DNA of 64,000 nucleotides from Priestia megaterium (GCA_008180335.1 VTEF01000002.1:183972-247971); one strand, 5' to 3'. Positions 43,875 through 53,701 are shown, counted from the stretch's first letter. The notes: generated by a model from the letters alone, not told the origin. Translations and numbers: made by a program.

Positions 43875-44834
43875 TTAATTAGACAAAGCGACTTTTTTCA
43901 CTTTCACTTTTGTTGTTTTATAGCTGTGCAAGATCATTCCAACAACGATAATAATCATTCCTAGCCATGACATGGCAGAAGGAATCGAGCCTGATAAAAA
44001 GATGATTTCACCGATAACTGTAAAAAGGACAGCCATTGATTGAGTTGCTTCAACCGCCCCTAATTTTTGAACGTCGTCTTTTACGAGATCAGTTGCTGTG
44101 AAAAATAAGACAGTTGCACATACGCCTGCAAATAAAGCAACAATGCTCGCTTGTGTCACTTGCGAAAGATGCGGCGGCCCGGCTGTCCGCAGCCCGAACA
44201 GCGATAGAATAATCCAAAATGGGAGGCTGGCAATGGTCATCCCTAACACTCGTTGATACGTATTTAACTTTGAAAGTAACATCATCTTTCGATTGCCTAA
44301 CGGATAAGCAAACGAAGCGATGGTAATCGGGATTATACATAGCAAAGCATTTTTTAAGGAAATCTGGCTCGCATGTTCAATTTGCATACAGACTACGCCA
44401 ATAAAAATGAGCAGTGAAAAAGTTAATTCTTTAAACGGAATTTTACTTCGCTGTTGGATTGGTCCGGCTGCTGTTTGAATTGTGACATAAAAAAAGGGCG
44501 CTAGTAACGAACCAGAAATAATCGTAAGCTGCCAGGTTCCTGCAATTAACCAACCTGGTCCATAAGCTGAAGCAAAGCATAAAGGCGCATAAAATAATCC
44601 AAAGCCAACAGTGCTCCATAATAGCCAATGCCAAGGCTGTTTTTTCAGTTCGGTAAAAACAGGTTTTAAGCCTCCTTTGAAATGAACGAGCACGATAAGA
44701 AAGGGAACCATAAAGAAATAGCGGAGTGAAGCACTCCAAATCCAGCTGCCGCCTGATAGCTCCATCGCTCGGTTTAATACAAATGTAAAAGCAAAGAAGA
44801 ACGAACCGGCAATACCTAATAAAATAGGGCGCAT
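43875..44834 (-). CDS. DMT-superfamily (EmrE-like) multidrug/metabolite exporter
   Basis: The protein (about 319 residues) has ten hydrophobic helices in two EamA-like halves, with the family start LLGIAGSFFFAFTFVLNRAMELSGG and GTWQLTIISGSLLAPFF. AGGTGA at 6 bp supports ATG 44834 over the GTG at 44843. The start overlaps the end of the upstream GntR gene, so the pair is one operon and the regulator likely controls export of its own ligand. A short basic end (TTKVKVKKVALSN) is cytoplasmic. Confidence 0.85.
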   Translation of the reverse strand: MRPILLGIAGSFFFAFTFVLNRAMELSGGSWIWSASLRYFFMVPFLIVLVHFKGGLKPVFTELKKQPWHWLLWSTVGFGLFYAPLCFASAYGPGWLIAGTWQLTIISGSLLAPFFYVTIQTAAGPIQQRSKIPFKELTFSLLIFIGVVCMQIEHASQISLKNALLCIIPITIASFAYPLGNRKMMLLSKLNTYQRVLGMTIASLPFWIILSLFGLRTAGPPHLSQVTQASIVALFAGVCATVLFFTATDLVKDDVQKLGAVEATQSMAVLFTVIGEIIFLSGSIPSAMSWLGMIIIVVGMILHSYKTTKVKVKKVALSN

Positions 44835-44835
44835 G

Positions 44836-45522
44836 CTATTCACCTTTTTCTGTTTGTTTTGTTAGTAATTCGCCTAGACTCAACCAGTTCTCTTCGACAA
44901 GAGAAGCAGCTGTTGTCACATCTTTTTTCTGACAAGCTTTAATAATCATTTTATGCTGCTCAACAGATTGTAAGCTTTTTGCTGAAGAAAACTGCGAAAT
45001 TTCTAAACGGTGAACTTTTGAAATACATTGTGCAAGGGCACGGATTAATTCAGGGTTTTGTGCACGATTTAAAAAAACAAGATGAAATTCCTCATCAGCT
45101 TCGATCGCTTCTAAGACATTCCCATTTTTAATGGCGGTTTCTAATTGTTGATTGGTTAAGACAAGTTGCTTGAAATCTTTTTCGTTTAAAGCAGCTGCTG
45201 CTAAGCGAGTTGCTAAGGCATGGAGCGCTGCAACGACAGTAAATGAATGTTTCGCCTCCTCAATATATAATGGAGCCACACGTGTAGCGGAACCCGGAAT
45301 TGCTTCGACAAGTCCTTCATCTTCAAGGCGCTTCAGCGCTTCGCGAACAGGAGTACGGCTGATGCCGAATCGTTCCGCTAGTTCTTTATCGTGTAATCGT
45401 TCTTCCGGCTGAAATTCTAACGTAATAATTGCTTGTTTTAGCGTTTGGTACACTTCATCTCGAAATGACAATCGTTTAATCGGTTTAATGGAATTATTTT
45501 TCATAAAACCAATATATCGCAT
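44836..45522 (-). CDS. FadR-subfamily GntR regulator of the exporter
   Basis: The 228-residue protein has a GntR winged helix (DEVYQTLKQAIITLEFQPEERLHDKELAERFGISRTPVREAL) and a helical FCD sensor domain (from about residue 90). Two starts are possible, ATG 45522 and ATG 45504, and neither has a ribosome binding site, so translation may be leaderless or weak. A perfect inverted repeat covers the first start codon. It is coupled to the DMT exporter. Confidence 0.88.
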   Translation of the reverse strand: MRYIGFMKNNSIKPIKRLSFRDEVYQTLKQAIITLEFQPEERLHDKELAERFGISRTPVREALKRLEDEGLVEAIPGSATRVAPLYIEEAKHSFTVVAALHALATRLAAAALNEKDFKQLVLTNQQLETAIKNGNVLEAIEADEEFHLVFLNRAQNPELIRALAQCISKVHRLEISQFSSAKSLQSVEQHKMIIKACQKKDVTTAASLVEENWLSLGELLTKQTEKGE

Positions 45523-45531
45523 TTTGGTTTT
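45505..45531. promoter_or_regulatory. Inverted repeat overlapping the gntR start codon
   Basis: AAAACCAA-N11-TTGGTTTT spans the ATG at 45522. It is likely the autoregulatory operator. Confidence 0.65.
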
Positions 45532-45659
45532 AGATACAACTCAAAATAAAGCTTTTATGTTCACTAAAATAATAGAATAAGATGAATGCGCATACAAAAA
45601 AGGTTGCAAATTCTGTCATTCTATATTAAACTATGAAACGTTTAAACAGAAAACATACA

Positions 45660-45870
45660 TACGGATACAACTAGGTGCCTTTGTGAAAGCAAGGGGTAAC
45701 AGGGAATCGGGTGAAAATCCTGAGCGGTCCCGCCACTGTAACGATGAGAGTACTTTTTCAAGATGGCCACTTGATTAAATCAGGGAAGGCGAAAAAGTGC
45801 GATGATCTAGAAGCCAGGAGACCTACCTAGTATGTAGCAACAGCTGTGCCTTCGCGGAAAGGAGAGGTGT
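45660..45870 (+). ncRNA. Cobalamin (AdoCbl) riboswitch
   Basis: The conserved parts appear in order: AGGTGCC (45673), GGGTAACAGGGAATCGGGTGAAAATCC (split here only for naming, 45695-45720), GAGCGGTCCCGCCACTG (45722-45738) and AGCCAGGAGACC (45812 on). It controls the btuCDF operon. A terminator follows at 45917, so coenzyme B12 binding probably favours termination. Confidence 0.95.
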
Positions 45871-45916
45871 ACGAGATCGTTGTTTAATTTGTGCTGTTCA
45901 CAAATTAAAACTCGTA

Positions 45917-45951
45917 GCCCTCATTCTTTTACTTCGAATGGGGGTTTTTTG
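45917..45951 (+). terminator. Riboswitch-controlled terminator
   Basis: CCCTCATTC pairs with GAATGGGGG (one G-U), followed by TTTTTT, between the B12 aptamer and btuC. Confidence 0.85.
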
Positions 45952-46011
45952 TGTCAGAACTTTCGCTTAAAAGCGTAACATTTATGAAGAAATGGGAGGA
46001 TAGATCATCAC

Positions 46012-47133
46012 TTGAGACATTCACTTGAAATTCAACCTGATAGAAAGAAAGCAGTTTCAAACGCAGCTTCTTTGTTTACAAATCGGCAACGATGGTTTCG
46101 GATGATGCTTTTGCTGTTATTTTTAGCTCTAATGCTGTCGATTACTTTTGCTGTCACACTTGGACCAGTAAAGATTTCGCCAATTACGGTTTGGAAAATT
46201 GCATTGTCCCATTTACCCATTGTTCAAGATTATATTGAGGTAGATTGGACGAAGGCGCAGGAGCGTATTATTTGGGATATTCGGCTCTCTCGCGTATTGC
46301 TTGGAGGGGTGGTTGGTGCTGGACTTGCTGTTGTAGGAGTAGTTATTCAAGCATTAGTGCGTAACTCTCTAGCTGATCCGTATATACTTGGTGTTTCTTC
46401 AGGTGCATCGGTTATGGCGACACTTGTTATTTTATTTGGAGCACTTCCTGTTTTTGGGCAATATGCGCTGTCATTCGGGGCTTTTTTGGGAGCAATGCTT
46501 GCAATGTTTGCTGTCTATATGCTCGCTCGCATAGGAGGAAGAATCCAAACGACAAAACTTCTGCTGGCAGGAGTGGCTGTTTCATTTATTATGTCAGCTG
46601 CAACTAACTTTATTGTGACGATGGCGCCTAAAGAGTCTGGTATTCGTGAAGTCATGTTTTGGATGATGGGAAGCTTAGCGGGAGCAAAATGGGAGTATTT
46701 ATCGATTCCAACGATTGTTGTGATGCTGGGCTCACTTTACTTATTAACACAATACCGTGCTTTAAATGCTTTATTAATGGGAGAAGAAGTTGCTTTTACA
46801 CTCGGCATTCCGATTGATTATTTTCGAAATATACTCATTGTTATCACATCGCTCATTACGGGTGCAGTTGTTGCCGTAAGCGGATCTATTGGTTTTATTG
46901 GACTGGTTGTTCCTCATATTTCTCGACTTTTAGTTGGTTCAGATCATAGAAGAGTCCTTCCTATGAGTATATTGCTTGGAATGATTATGGTCATTTGGTC
47001 AGATGTATTTGCTCGCTTAGTATTGGCTCCTCAAGAATTACCAATTGGCGTTGTAACTGCGCTTTGCGGCGGCCCCTTTTTTATCTGGCTGCTGCGCCGC
47101 GGGTCATATTCAGTTGAAGGAGGTGCCAAATGA
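46012..47133 (+). CDS. btuC: Cobalamin ABC transporter permease BtuC
   Basis: The 373-residue FecCD-family permease has about nine to ten helices, with LSRVLLGGVVGAGLAVVGVVIQ, NSLADPYILGVSSGASV and GFIGLVVPHISRLLVG (ATPase coupling loop). It begins at TTG 46012 with GGGAGG about 12 bases upstream. The first 30 residues are polar and unusual. It moves vitamin B12 or precursors inward. The riboswitch upstream identifies the substrate class. Confidence 0.9.
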   Translation: MRHSLEIQPDRKKAVSNAASLFTNRQRWFRMMLLLLFLALMLSITFAVTLGPVKISPITVWKIALSHLPIVQDYIEVDWTKAQERIIWDIRLSRVLLGGVVGAGLAVVGVVIQALVRNSLADPYILGVSSGASVMATLVILFGALPVFGQYALSFGAFLGAMLAMFAVYMLARIGGRIQTTKLLLAGVAVSFIMSAATNFIVTMAPKESGIREVMFWMMGSLAGAKWEYLSIPTIVVMLGSLYLLTQYRALNALLMGEEVAFTLGIPIDYFRNILIVITSLITGAVVAVSGSIGFIGLVVPHISRLLVGSDHRRVLPMSILLGMIMVIWSDVFARLVLAPQELPIGVVTALCGGPFFIWLLRRGSYSVEGGAK

Positions 47134-47897
47134 AAATAAATATGCAGCATGTGTCTTACGGTGTTACAAATGTCCCTATTGTGCAAGATGTTTCTATGGT
47201 AGTTAAGGAAGGGGAGTTTGTTGGTGTAATTGGCCCAAACGGCAGCGGCAAGTCAACGCTGTTAAAAATGGCATCCCGCATTTTGAATCCGGATAATGGG
47301 CAGGTTTTTCTTAATGATTGCTTGCTGTCGGAACTACCAGCAAAAAAAATAGCTCAAGAGCTTGCTGTTGTGAGTCAAGAAACGACATTAACTTTTGATT
47401 TTTCTGTACAGGAAATCGTTTGGATGGGGCGGACTCCGTATAAGAAGCTGTTTCAATTGGATACAGAAACAGATGCTGAAATTGTTTGCCAAGCGCTAAA
47501 TAGAGTAGGCATGAACGGATATGAAGAGAGAAGCTTTATGAGTTTGTCTGGAGGAGAAAAGCAGCGTGTCTTAATTGCTAGAGCACTTGCGCAGCAAGCT
47601 AAAATTATTATTTTAGATGAACCAACGAATCATTTGGATATACGTCATCAATTGCAGCTGATGGAACTTGTGAAAAAACTAAAGCTGACAGTGGTAGCAG
47701 CACTTCATGATCTAAATCTTGCCTCTGTTTATTGCGATTATTTATATGTCATTCAAAATGGACAAGTTGTACTAACCGGGAAGCCAGAGACAGTGCTAAC
47801 CGAAGATCATTTAAGAGAAATCTTTGGGGTGGAAACAGAAGTGTCTATTCATCCTGTAACGAAAAAGCCTCATATCACTTTTTTAGCTCACTTATAA
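47130..47897 (+). CDS. btuD: Cobalamin ABC transporter ATPase BtuD
   Basis: The 255-residue ATPase has Walker A GPNGSGKST, Q-loop VSQETTLTFDF, signature LSGGEKQR, Walker B IIILDEPTNHLD and H-loop HDLN. It overlaps btuC by 4 bases (ATGA) and powers the same transporter. Similar to FecE and HmuV types; the substrate comes from the riboswitch rather than from the protein. Confidence 0.9.
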   Translation: MKINMQHVSYGVTNVPIVQDVSMVVKEGEFVGVIGPNGSGKSTLLKMASRILNPDNGQVFLNDCLLSELPAKKIAQELAVVSQETTLTFDFSVQEIVWMGRTPYKKLFQLDTETDAEIVCQALNRVGMNGYEERSFMSLSGGEKQRVLIARALAQQAKIIILDEPTNHLDIRHQLQLMELVKKLKLTVVAALHDLNLASVYCDYLYVIQNGQVVLTGKPETVLTEDHLREIFGVETEVSIHPVTKKPHITFLAHL

Positions 47898-47947
47898 CCT
47901 GTTCAATACTAACAGAATGATCGATCAATCTTATCTTAAAAGGAGAA

Positions 47948-48940
47948 ATGAACATGAGAAAGCGAAATAACTACCTGTTACTAAGTCTTTGCTTAATGGT
48001 GGCAATAGTGCTAGGGGCTTGCAGCAAAGCAGCAGAGCCTGCTGAAACGAATGAAACGAGTTCGAAAGATAACGGATTAGTTATAGAAAATAGGGGAAAT
48101 ACTTTTACATATAATGAAGCACCTAAGCGGGCAGTGGCATTAAATCAGCATGCGACTGAAATTATGCTTGCCCTTGGATTAGAGGATTCAATGGTTGGTA
48201 CTGCTTATTTGGATGACAAGATTTTGCCGAAATATAAAGATGCATATGAGGGCATCCCTGTGCTGTCGAAACAATACCCATCAAAAGAAGTGTTTTTACA
48301 ACAAGAGCCTGATTTTGCATACGCTGGGTGGAAAAGTGCATTTACTGAAAAAACGCTTGGAACAGTGGAAGATCTACAAGAGCTAGAGATAAATACATAT
48401 ATTCAAGAATCTTCAAACATTTCAGGTCCTACGTTAGATGATGTTTATAAAGATATTGAGAACATCGGGAAAATTTTTCACGTGGAAAACAAAGCAGAAG
48501 AAGTTATTCAAACAATGAAAGCCGACATTAATAAGACCATTGAAAAAGTTGGTCCAATAGACAAAAAGCAACCTGTTTTTGTTTATGACAGCGGTCAGGA
48601 AACACCTTTTACAGCTGCTAACAATTATTTAACACATTTGATTGCAATAGCAGGCGGCAAAAATATTTTTGATGATATAGATAAAGGATGGGCGGAAGTA
48701 AGTTGGGAAGAAGTTGTCAATCGTAATCCTGAAGTCATTGTTATTATCGACTATGGAGCAGAAACGGTTGAGCAAAAAAAAGAGTTCTTGTTATCAAAAC
48801 AAGAGCTGGCTGATGTTTCGGCGATTAAAAATGAACGATTTATTGTACTGCCGCTTTCAGCCGGTGCAGAAGGTATTCGTGCGCCGATGTCTTTACAAAC
48901 GTTAGCTGAAGGGTTTTATCCAGATAAATTTAAAAAGTAA
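47948..48940 (+). CDS. btuF: Cobalamin-binding lipoprotein BtuF
   Basis: The 330-residue protein has a lipoprotein signal with lipobox LGAC (cysteine near residue 25), then a two-lobed periplasmic-binding-protein fold joined by a helix. HATEIMLALGLEDSMVG and EPDFAYAGWKS are in the first lobe and NPEVIVIIDYG in the second. It captures corrinoids outside the membrane for BtuCD. AAAAGGAG precedes ATG. It is 50 bases after btuD in the same operon. Confidence 0.9.
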   Translation: MNMRKRNNYLLLSLCLMVAIVLGACSKAAEPAETNETSSKDNGLVIENRGNTFTYNEAPKRAVALNQHATEIMLALGLEDSMVGTAYLDDKILPKYKDAYEGIPVLSKQYPSKEVFLQQEPDFAYAGWKSAFTEKTLGTVEDLQELEINTYIQESSNISGPTLDDVYKDIENIGKIFHVENKAEEVIQTMKADINKTIEKVGPIDKKQPVFVYDSGQETPFTAANNYLTHLIAIAGGKNIFDDIDKGWAEVSWEEVVNRNPEVIVIIDYGAETVEQKKEFLLSKQELADVSAIKNERFIVLPLSAGAEGIRAPMSLQTLAEGFYPDKFKK

Positions 48941-48944
48941 GCCA

Positions 48945-48980
48945 AAAAAAACAAGCGACTTGATGATCGCTTGTTTTTTT
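48945..48980 (+). terminator. Bidirectional terminator after btuF
   Basis: AAAAAAAACAAGCGA-CTTGATGA-TCGCTTGTTTTTTT. Confidence 0.93.
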
Positions 48981-49497
48981 AGTTACTGCTGCGCAACGAT
49001 TTAGATAAAATTCTTGCAATGGACTTGCTGTGTTCTACTTTCGTTTTCTTTGTTTCTTTGCGCTCAAGGGCGATTTTTTGTAAGCTTTTCTCCTCTTCAG
49101 ATTGTGCGACAACTTTAGGGACAGGAGCAGGCTTTCCATTTTCTAAAGCAACAAATGTTAGAAACGAAGTAGCGGCAATTCGCTTTACGCCAGTCAGTAA
49201 ATTTTCAGCAATGACTTTTACGAAGATAATCATTGAACTTTTTCCTGTTAATACAACAAATGATTCATAGGAGATAAAATCTTTTTCGGTCACAGGTTCA
49301 ATAAAATCAACGTGATCAATGGAAGCTGTTACACATGATTTACGTGAATGTTTCGTAGCAGATAAAGAAGCGATCACATCCATATCAGCTACAATCTTTC
49401 CGCCAAATAAAGTGTGGTGATTATTCAAGTCATTGGGAAAGATATGCTGTGATTTAACAACTCTAGATACGCTGCAAGGGATTTGTTCAACTGTCAT
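48979..49497 (-). CDS. Hotdog-fold acyl-CoA thioesterase (YkhA-like)
   Basis: The 172-residue protein has the hotdog motif NDLNNHHTLFGGKIVADMDVIASLSATKHSR, with the FGG turn and catalytic aspartate, followed by VDFIEPV. This is the YciA/YkhA type of acyl-CoA hydrolase. The C-terminal tail (KKTKVEHSKSIARILSKSL) is basic and longer than usual. AAGGAGTG supports ATG 49497; an upstream frame to 49527 has no site. It is monocistronic. Confidence 0.9.
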   Translation of the reverse strand: MTVEQIPCSVSRVVKSQHIFPNDLNNHHTLFGGKIVADMDVIASLSATKHSRKSCVTASIDHVDFIEPVTEKDFISYESFVVLTGKSSMIIFVKVIAENLLTGVKRIAATSFLTFVALENGKPAPVPKVVAQSEEEKSLQKIALERKETKKTKVEHSKSIARILSKSLRSSN

Positions 49498-49837
49498 GAT
49501 TAAGCACTCCTTAAAGATTGATATCATTAATGTATGTTCTCTCGTTGTTGTTATGTATTGTTCAATCTAAATTATATACTAATAAACAGATTGTAAAACA
49601 ATGCAAGATAAAATAAAAAGACAATAGAAGCTCTTTCTTTTACATTCCCGATTTTTGATCTGGTAATCATTGTAGATGAAAAGGAATTTAAATTGAATGA
49701 AAAAATATTTTTTAGTTAATTTAAATTATTCTCTATTTTTTGATATACTATAAAAGCATCTGTACATACTGTGATAGATTGCTTTTTTTAGTGAGAAAGA
49801 GAAAAATGGTTTTAGAGAAACAAAGGGGGAGCACAAG
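49498..49837. other. Intergenic region, promoters only
   Basis: About 340 AT-rich bases separate the divergent thioesterase and nhaC. TTGATATACTATAAAA near 49739 is a likely -10 area for nhaC. No small gene with a ribosome binding site is seen. Confidence 0.45.
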
Positions 49838-51259
49838 ATGAAAGGGGAACGCAGAGAGATAAGATTTATGCTTGCAATCATTCCGATGATTGTAATGATT
49901 GCAGCGATGATTATGACGATTGTAAAATTTGAGGGAAGTCCGCACGTTCCGCTCATTTTAGGAACAGCAACAGCTGCCATCATTGCATGGAAAGCCGGTT
50001 TTACGTGGAAAGAAATTGAAAGCGGTATCTATGAAGGAATTCGGCTAGCGTTGCCAGCGATTGTCATTATTATTATTGTTGGAACGATTATTGGTGCCTG
50101 GATTGGTGGAGGCATTGTCGCTACCATGGTATACTACGGTTTAAAAATTATTTCACCTTCATTATTTCTTGTATCAATTACAGTGATATGTGCCGTCGTA
50201 GCACTTGCGATCGGAAGCTCATGGTCAACGATGGGAACGATTGGCGTAGCCGGTATGGGAATTGGTGTAAGCATGGGGATACCAGCTCCAATTGTTGCAG
50301 GCGCTATTATTTCGGGCAGCTATTTCGGAGATAAAATGTCACCGCTTTCAGATACGACAAATTTGGCTTCAGGCATCGCCGGTGCTGATTTATTTGATCA
50401 TATTAAACATATGTTTTATACAACTATTCCTGCACTTGTTGTCGCGTTAGTTGTCTATGGTGTGATGGGCATGTCTTATAAAGGCAGCTCAATTAACAAT
50501 GAAAACATTGATACCATCATGAATGAGCTGCAAAACAGTTTTGTGATTTCGCCTTGGTTATTGCTCGTTCCATTAATTGTTATTATTCTGGTAGCGAAGA
50601 AGGTCCCGGCACTTCCTGCTTTGGCAGTTGGTGTGTTGCTAGGATGCTTGAGCCACATTTTTGTACAAGGCGGATCAATTGGTGATGCGGTAAATGCACT
50701 GCATGACGGGTTTACAATTTTATCTGAAAATGAACTGATGATGGAGCTGTTTAACCGAGGCGGCATTGATTCGATGATGTATACAATTTCCTTGACAATT
50801 GTGGCGATGATGTTCGGGGGTGTTCTTGAAAAAACGGGCATGCTTCGAGCGATTGTACAACAAATTTTACGATTAGCCAAAACAGCAAAAAGTTTAATTG
50901 TTACGACAATTGTATCGGCGTTTTTTACAAATGTGGCTGCAGCTGAACAGTACATATCTGTTATGCTTCCTGGCCGGATGTACAAGGAAGCATATGAAGA
51001 AAAGAATTTGCATCCGAAAAACTTATCGCGCGCTGTTGAAGATGGAGGAACGGTAACGAGTGTTTTTGTGCCGTGGAATACATGCGGTGTGTTTATTCTT
51101 GCGACATTAAATGTTCATCCATTTGAATATGGCCCGTACGCAATCTTAAACTATATTGGTCCTGTAATTGCGATTACAATGGCTCTTTTCGGTTTTAAAA
51201 TTGCGTATAAAAATGAAGCTGACTCATTGCCAAGCCAAGTAACTACTATTGGAAAATAA
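49838..51259 (+). CDS. nhaC: Na+/H+ antiporter NhaC
   Basis: The 473-residue protein has about 11-12 hydrophobic helices and NhaC marks: GIRLALPAIVIIIIVGTIIGAWIGGGIV, AIGSSWSTMGTIGVAGMGIG, ISGSYFGDKMSPLSDTTNLA and FTNVAAAEQYISVMLPGRMY. It exchanges sodium for protons at the membrane. AAAGGGGGAG precedes ATG 49838. B. subtilis NhaC (453 aa) is close in length. A terminator ends the gene. Confidence 0.92.
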   Translation: MKGERREIRFMLAIIPMIVMIAAMIMTIVKFEGSPHVPLILGTATAAIIAWKAGFTWKEIESGIYEGIRLALPAIVIIIIVGTIIGAWIGGGIVATMVYYGLKIISPSLFLVSITVICAVVALAIGSSWSTMGTIGVAGMGIGVSMGIPAPIVAGAIISGSYFGDKMSPLSDTTNLASGIAGADLFDHIKHMFYTTIPALVVALVVYGVMGMSYKGSSINNENIDTIMNELQNSFVISPWLLLVPLIVIILVAKKVPALPALAVGVLLGCLSHIFVQGGSIGDAVNALHDGFTILSENELMMELFNRGGIDSMMYTISLTIVAMMFGGVLEKTGMLRAIVQQILRLAKTAKSLIVTTIVSAFFTNVAAAEQYISVMLPGRMYKEAYEEKNLHPKNLSRAVEDGGTVTSVFVPWNTCGVFILATLNVHPFEYGPYAILNYIGPVIAITMALFGFKIAYKNEADSLPSQVTTIGK

Positions 51260-51317
51260 AGAGGATGATTACGCTGCTTTAACAAACGAAGCGAAAGCTG
51301 CTATTATAATATGAAGC

Positions 51318-51360
51318 TAGGCTCTTAGAATTTGCATAGTTCTAAGAGCCTATTTATTTT
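51318..51360 (+). terminator. Terminator after nhaC
   Basis: TAGGCTCTTAGAA-N9-TTCTAAGAGCCTA followed by TTTATTTT. Confidence 0.9.
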
Positions 51361-51497
51361 AAAAAAGACAAAAAAAGTAATAAAAGTCGACAAAAAGCAT
51401 TAATTTTTTTTGTCTTTCTCCGATAGATAAAGTAGTATATAGAGTAGGTGTTTGTAAGTTTTAATACCAGCTTACTAATTATATAAGGAGATGTGAA

Positions 51498-53684
51498 ATG
51501 AAAAAAATAGTTTCAATTTTATTGCTTGTATCACTTGTTGTTTCCGGGCTTTCACTAAATTATGCACAAGCAGCCACTGAACCAACTGAACCAGTGATGA
51601 AAGTAAAGCTTGTTAATTATTTGAAAAACCAAACTGAAATCACAGTGAAAACAGCTGTAGATGCAGATACGTCAGATGATCAAGTGACATTTAAAGGAAA
51701 CCAAACGTATCATTTAAAAGTAGAACAAGGAAAACTATCTGTTTATGAAGGTTCTACTAAGTTAAATAGCTATGATTCTTTTAAATTATATACGAGCCAA
51801 ACGGATGAAACGTGGATCAACGGCCGTTCTTACTTTGGTGCTTTTAAGTTTGAAGTAGAAGGAACTCGTTATGTTCGACCGACAAACTATATCTTGCTTG
51901 AAACGTATTTAAAGGGTGTTGTTCCAAATGAAATGTATGCAAGCTGGCCTGTTGAAGCTTTAAAAGCGCAAGCGGTAGCAGCACGGGCTTATGCAATGAG
52001 TTATGCTGGTAAAGTGGTGAATGACACAACGCAATACCAAGTCTACGGCGGAAACACGCCGCATACAAATTCAAATGCAGCAGTAGAGCAGACGTATGGC
52101 AAGGCCCTAACCTATAACGGCAAATTGTTAAATGCAGTGTATTCATCAAGTAATGGCGGTAAAATTGAGTCAAATGTGAATGCATGGCCGGGCGGAGCAA
52201 ATGTCCCGTATTATCAAGTGAAAGATGACCCGTATGATATTAAAACGAAATGGGATATTTCGTTTGCGACGGAGCAAATTGATTTGTCAGGAAAAGATCC
52301 TGCAAACGTCGATGTATGGTGGAATGCAACAACAGAAAAAGATGCGAAAGTAACGGGCAATATTAAAGCGTGGCTGCAAAAGAACGGCTATCAAGATAAA
52401 GACATAAAAGTTACAGGAATTCCTGCACTTTCTTTTTACGAAACGACTTCAGGAGGACGTGTAAGCAAAGGGAATTTTGTCGCTGAATTTATCGTGAAAG
52501 ATGATATACATAACAAAACAGAACGCCTCGATGGCCCAACTCGTTATGAGACGACTGTTGCCATCTCGAAAAAAGGGTGGAATACGGCTGATACAGTTGT
52601 GATTGCCAATGGCGAAAACTTCCCAGATGCGTTAGCAGGCGCGCCATTAGCAGCACAGCAAGGAGCACCGTTATTATTAACGCCAGCGGACAAATTAAAA
52701 CCGGTTGTTAAAGAAGAGATTAAGAGATTAAAAGCAACGAAAGCGATTATCTTAGGAGCACCGATCGTTGTATCAAAGGGAATTGAAAATGAGTTAAAGT
52801 CAATCGGTATTACACAAATTGAACGTATCGGCGGAAAGGATCGTTTTGAGACGGCTGCTAAAATTGCGCAGCGCCTAAACTCGAATTCGACGAAAGTCGT
52901 TATTACGAATGGCTTAAACTTTCCAGATGCTTTATCAGTGGCACCATATGCAGCTAAAAATGAAATCCCGATTTTGTTAACAAGAGCTGATAGTCTTCCG
53001 AAACCTACAGCTGATATTGTTGCTAATAAAACAGAAGCAATTGTTATTGGCAGTCCAGTAGTGGTAAATGAGCAAGTATTTAGCCAATTGCCGAATCCTA
53101 AGCGCTATGCAGGGCCAGCGAGGTATGAGACAAATACAGAAGTCGTTAAACAGCTTAAGATGGGGACAGACAAAGCGTATGTAGCAGCAGGAACGAATTT
53201 CCCAGATGCATTATCCGGTTCGGTTTTAGCAGCAAAAAATAATGCACCTATTCTATTAACAGACCTGTCTGATCTTCCTAATCCATTAAATGATGTGAAG
53301 AAAAACTATAAAGAGTTTACGATTTTAGGAAGCAGCAGTGTCGTTAGTCAATCAATTGAGCAACAATTGACATGGCTTGAAAACACAAAGTACTTAACAA
53401 AAACAGATGTGAAATCATCTGATATCCGTCCGATCCTCGGAAGTACGTATATGCTTAGTTATTTAGTAACAAACCAAACAGTGAAAGACGGCCGGATTAC
53501 GATTTCAGGTCTTGGCAATGGGCATGGTGTTGGAATGAGCCAGTATGGTGCGAAAAAGATGGCTGATCTAGGAAAAACGTATCTCAATATTTTAGATTTC
53601 TACTATCCAACAACGAAGGTTCTGAGCCAATATAATTCAACACCTTCTTTGGATACAGAAGCATTAAAAGCGATTATGAATTAA
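51498..53684 (+). CDS. SpoIID/LytB-domain protein with internal cell-wall-binding repeats
   Basis: The 728-residue protein has a signal peptide (ending near AQAAT), a SpoIID/LytB domain beginning about residue 115 (LLETYLKGVVPNEMYASWPVEALKAQAVAARAYA), and three CWB2 repeats between about 347 and 620 (RLDGPTRYET, RIGGKDRFET, RYAGPARYET, each with NFPDAL). The remaining SpoIID segment follows (NGHGVGMSQYGAKKMADLG near 675). SpoIID cuts glycan strands lacking stem peptides; LytB (CwbA) of B. subtilis enhances the amidase LytC. Here the CWB2 array appears inserted inside the catalytic domain. The gene stands alone. A GACAAAAA/TTTTTGTC hairpin (51388-51415) lies upstream. Confidence 0.88.
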   Translation: MKKIVSILLLVSLVVSGLSLNYAQAATEPTEPVMKVKLVNYLKNQTEITVKTAVDADTSDDQVTFKGNQTYHLKVEQGKLSVYEGSTKLNSYDSFKLYTSQTDETWINGRSYFGAFKFEVEGTRYVRPTNYILLETYLKGVVPNEMYASWPVEALKAQAVAARAYAMSYAGKVVNDTTQYQVYGGNTPHTNSNAAVEQTYGKALTYNGKLLNAVYSSSNGGKIESNVNAWPGGANVPYYQVKDDPYDIKTKWDISFATEQIDLSGKDPANVDVWWNATTEKDAKVTGNIKAWLQKNGYQDKDIKVTGIPALSFYETTSGGRVSKGNFVAEFIVKDDIHNKTERLDGPTRYETTVAISKKGWNTADTVVIANGENFPDALAGAPLAAQQGAPLLLTPADKLKPVVKEEIKRLKATKAIILGAPIVVSKGIENELKSIGITQIERIGGKDRFETAAKIAQRLNSNSTKVVITNGLNFPDALSVAPYAAKNEIPILLTRADSLPKPTADIVANKTEAIVIGSPVVVNEQVFSQLPNPKRYAGPARYETNTEVVKQLKMGTDKAYVAAGTNFPDALSGSVLAAKNNAPILLTDLSDLPNPLNDVKKNYKEFTILGSSSVVSQSIEQQLTWLENTKYLTKTDVKSSDIRPILGSTYMLSYLVTNQTVKDGRITISGLGNGHGVGMSQYGAKKMADLGKTYLNILDFYYPTTKVLSQYNSTPSLDTEALKAIMN

Positions 53685-53701
53685 AATACAACGCAAATAA
53701 A

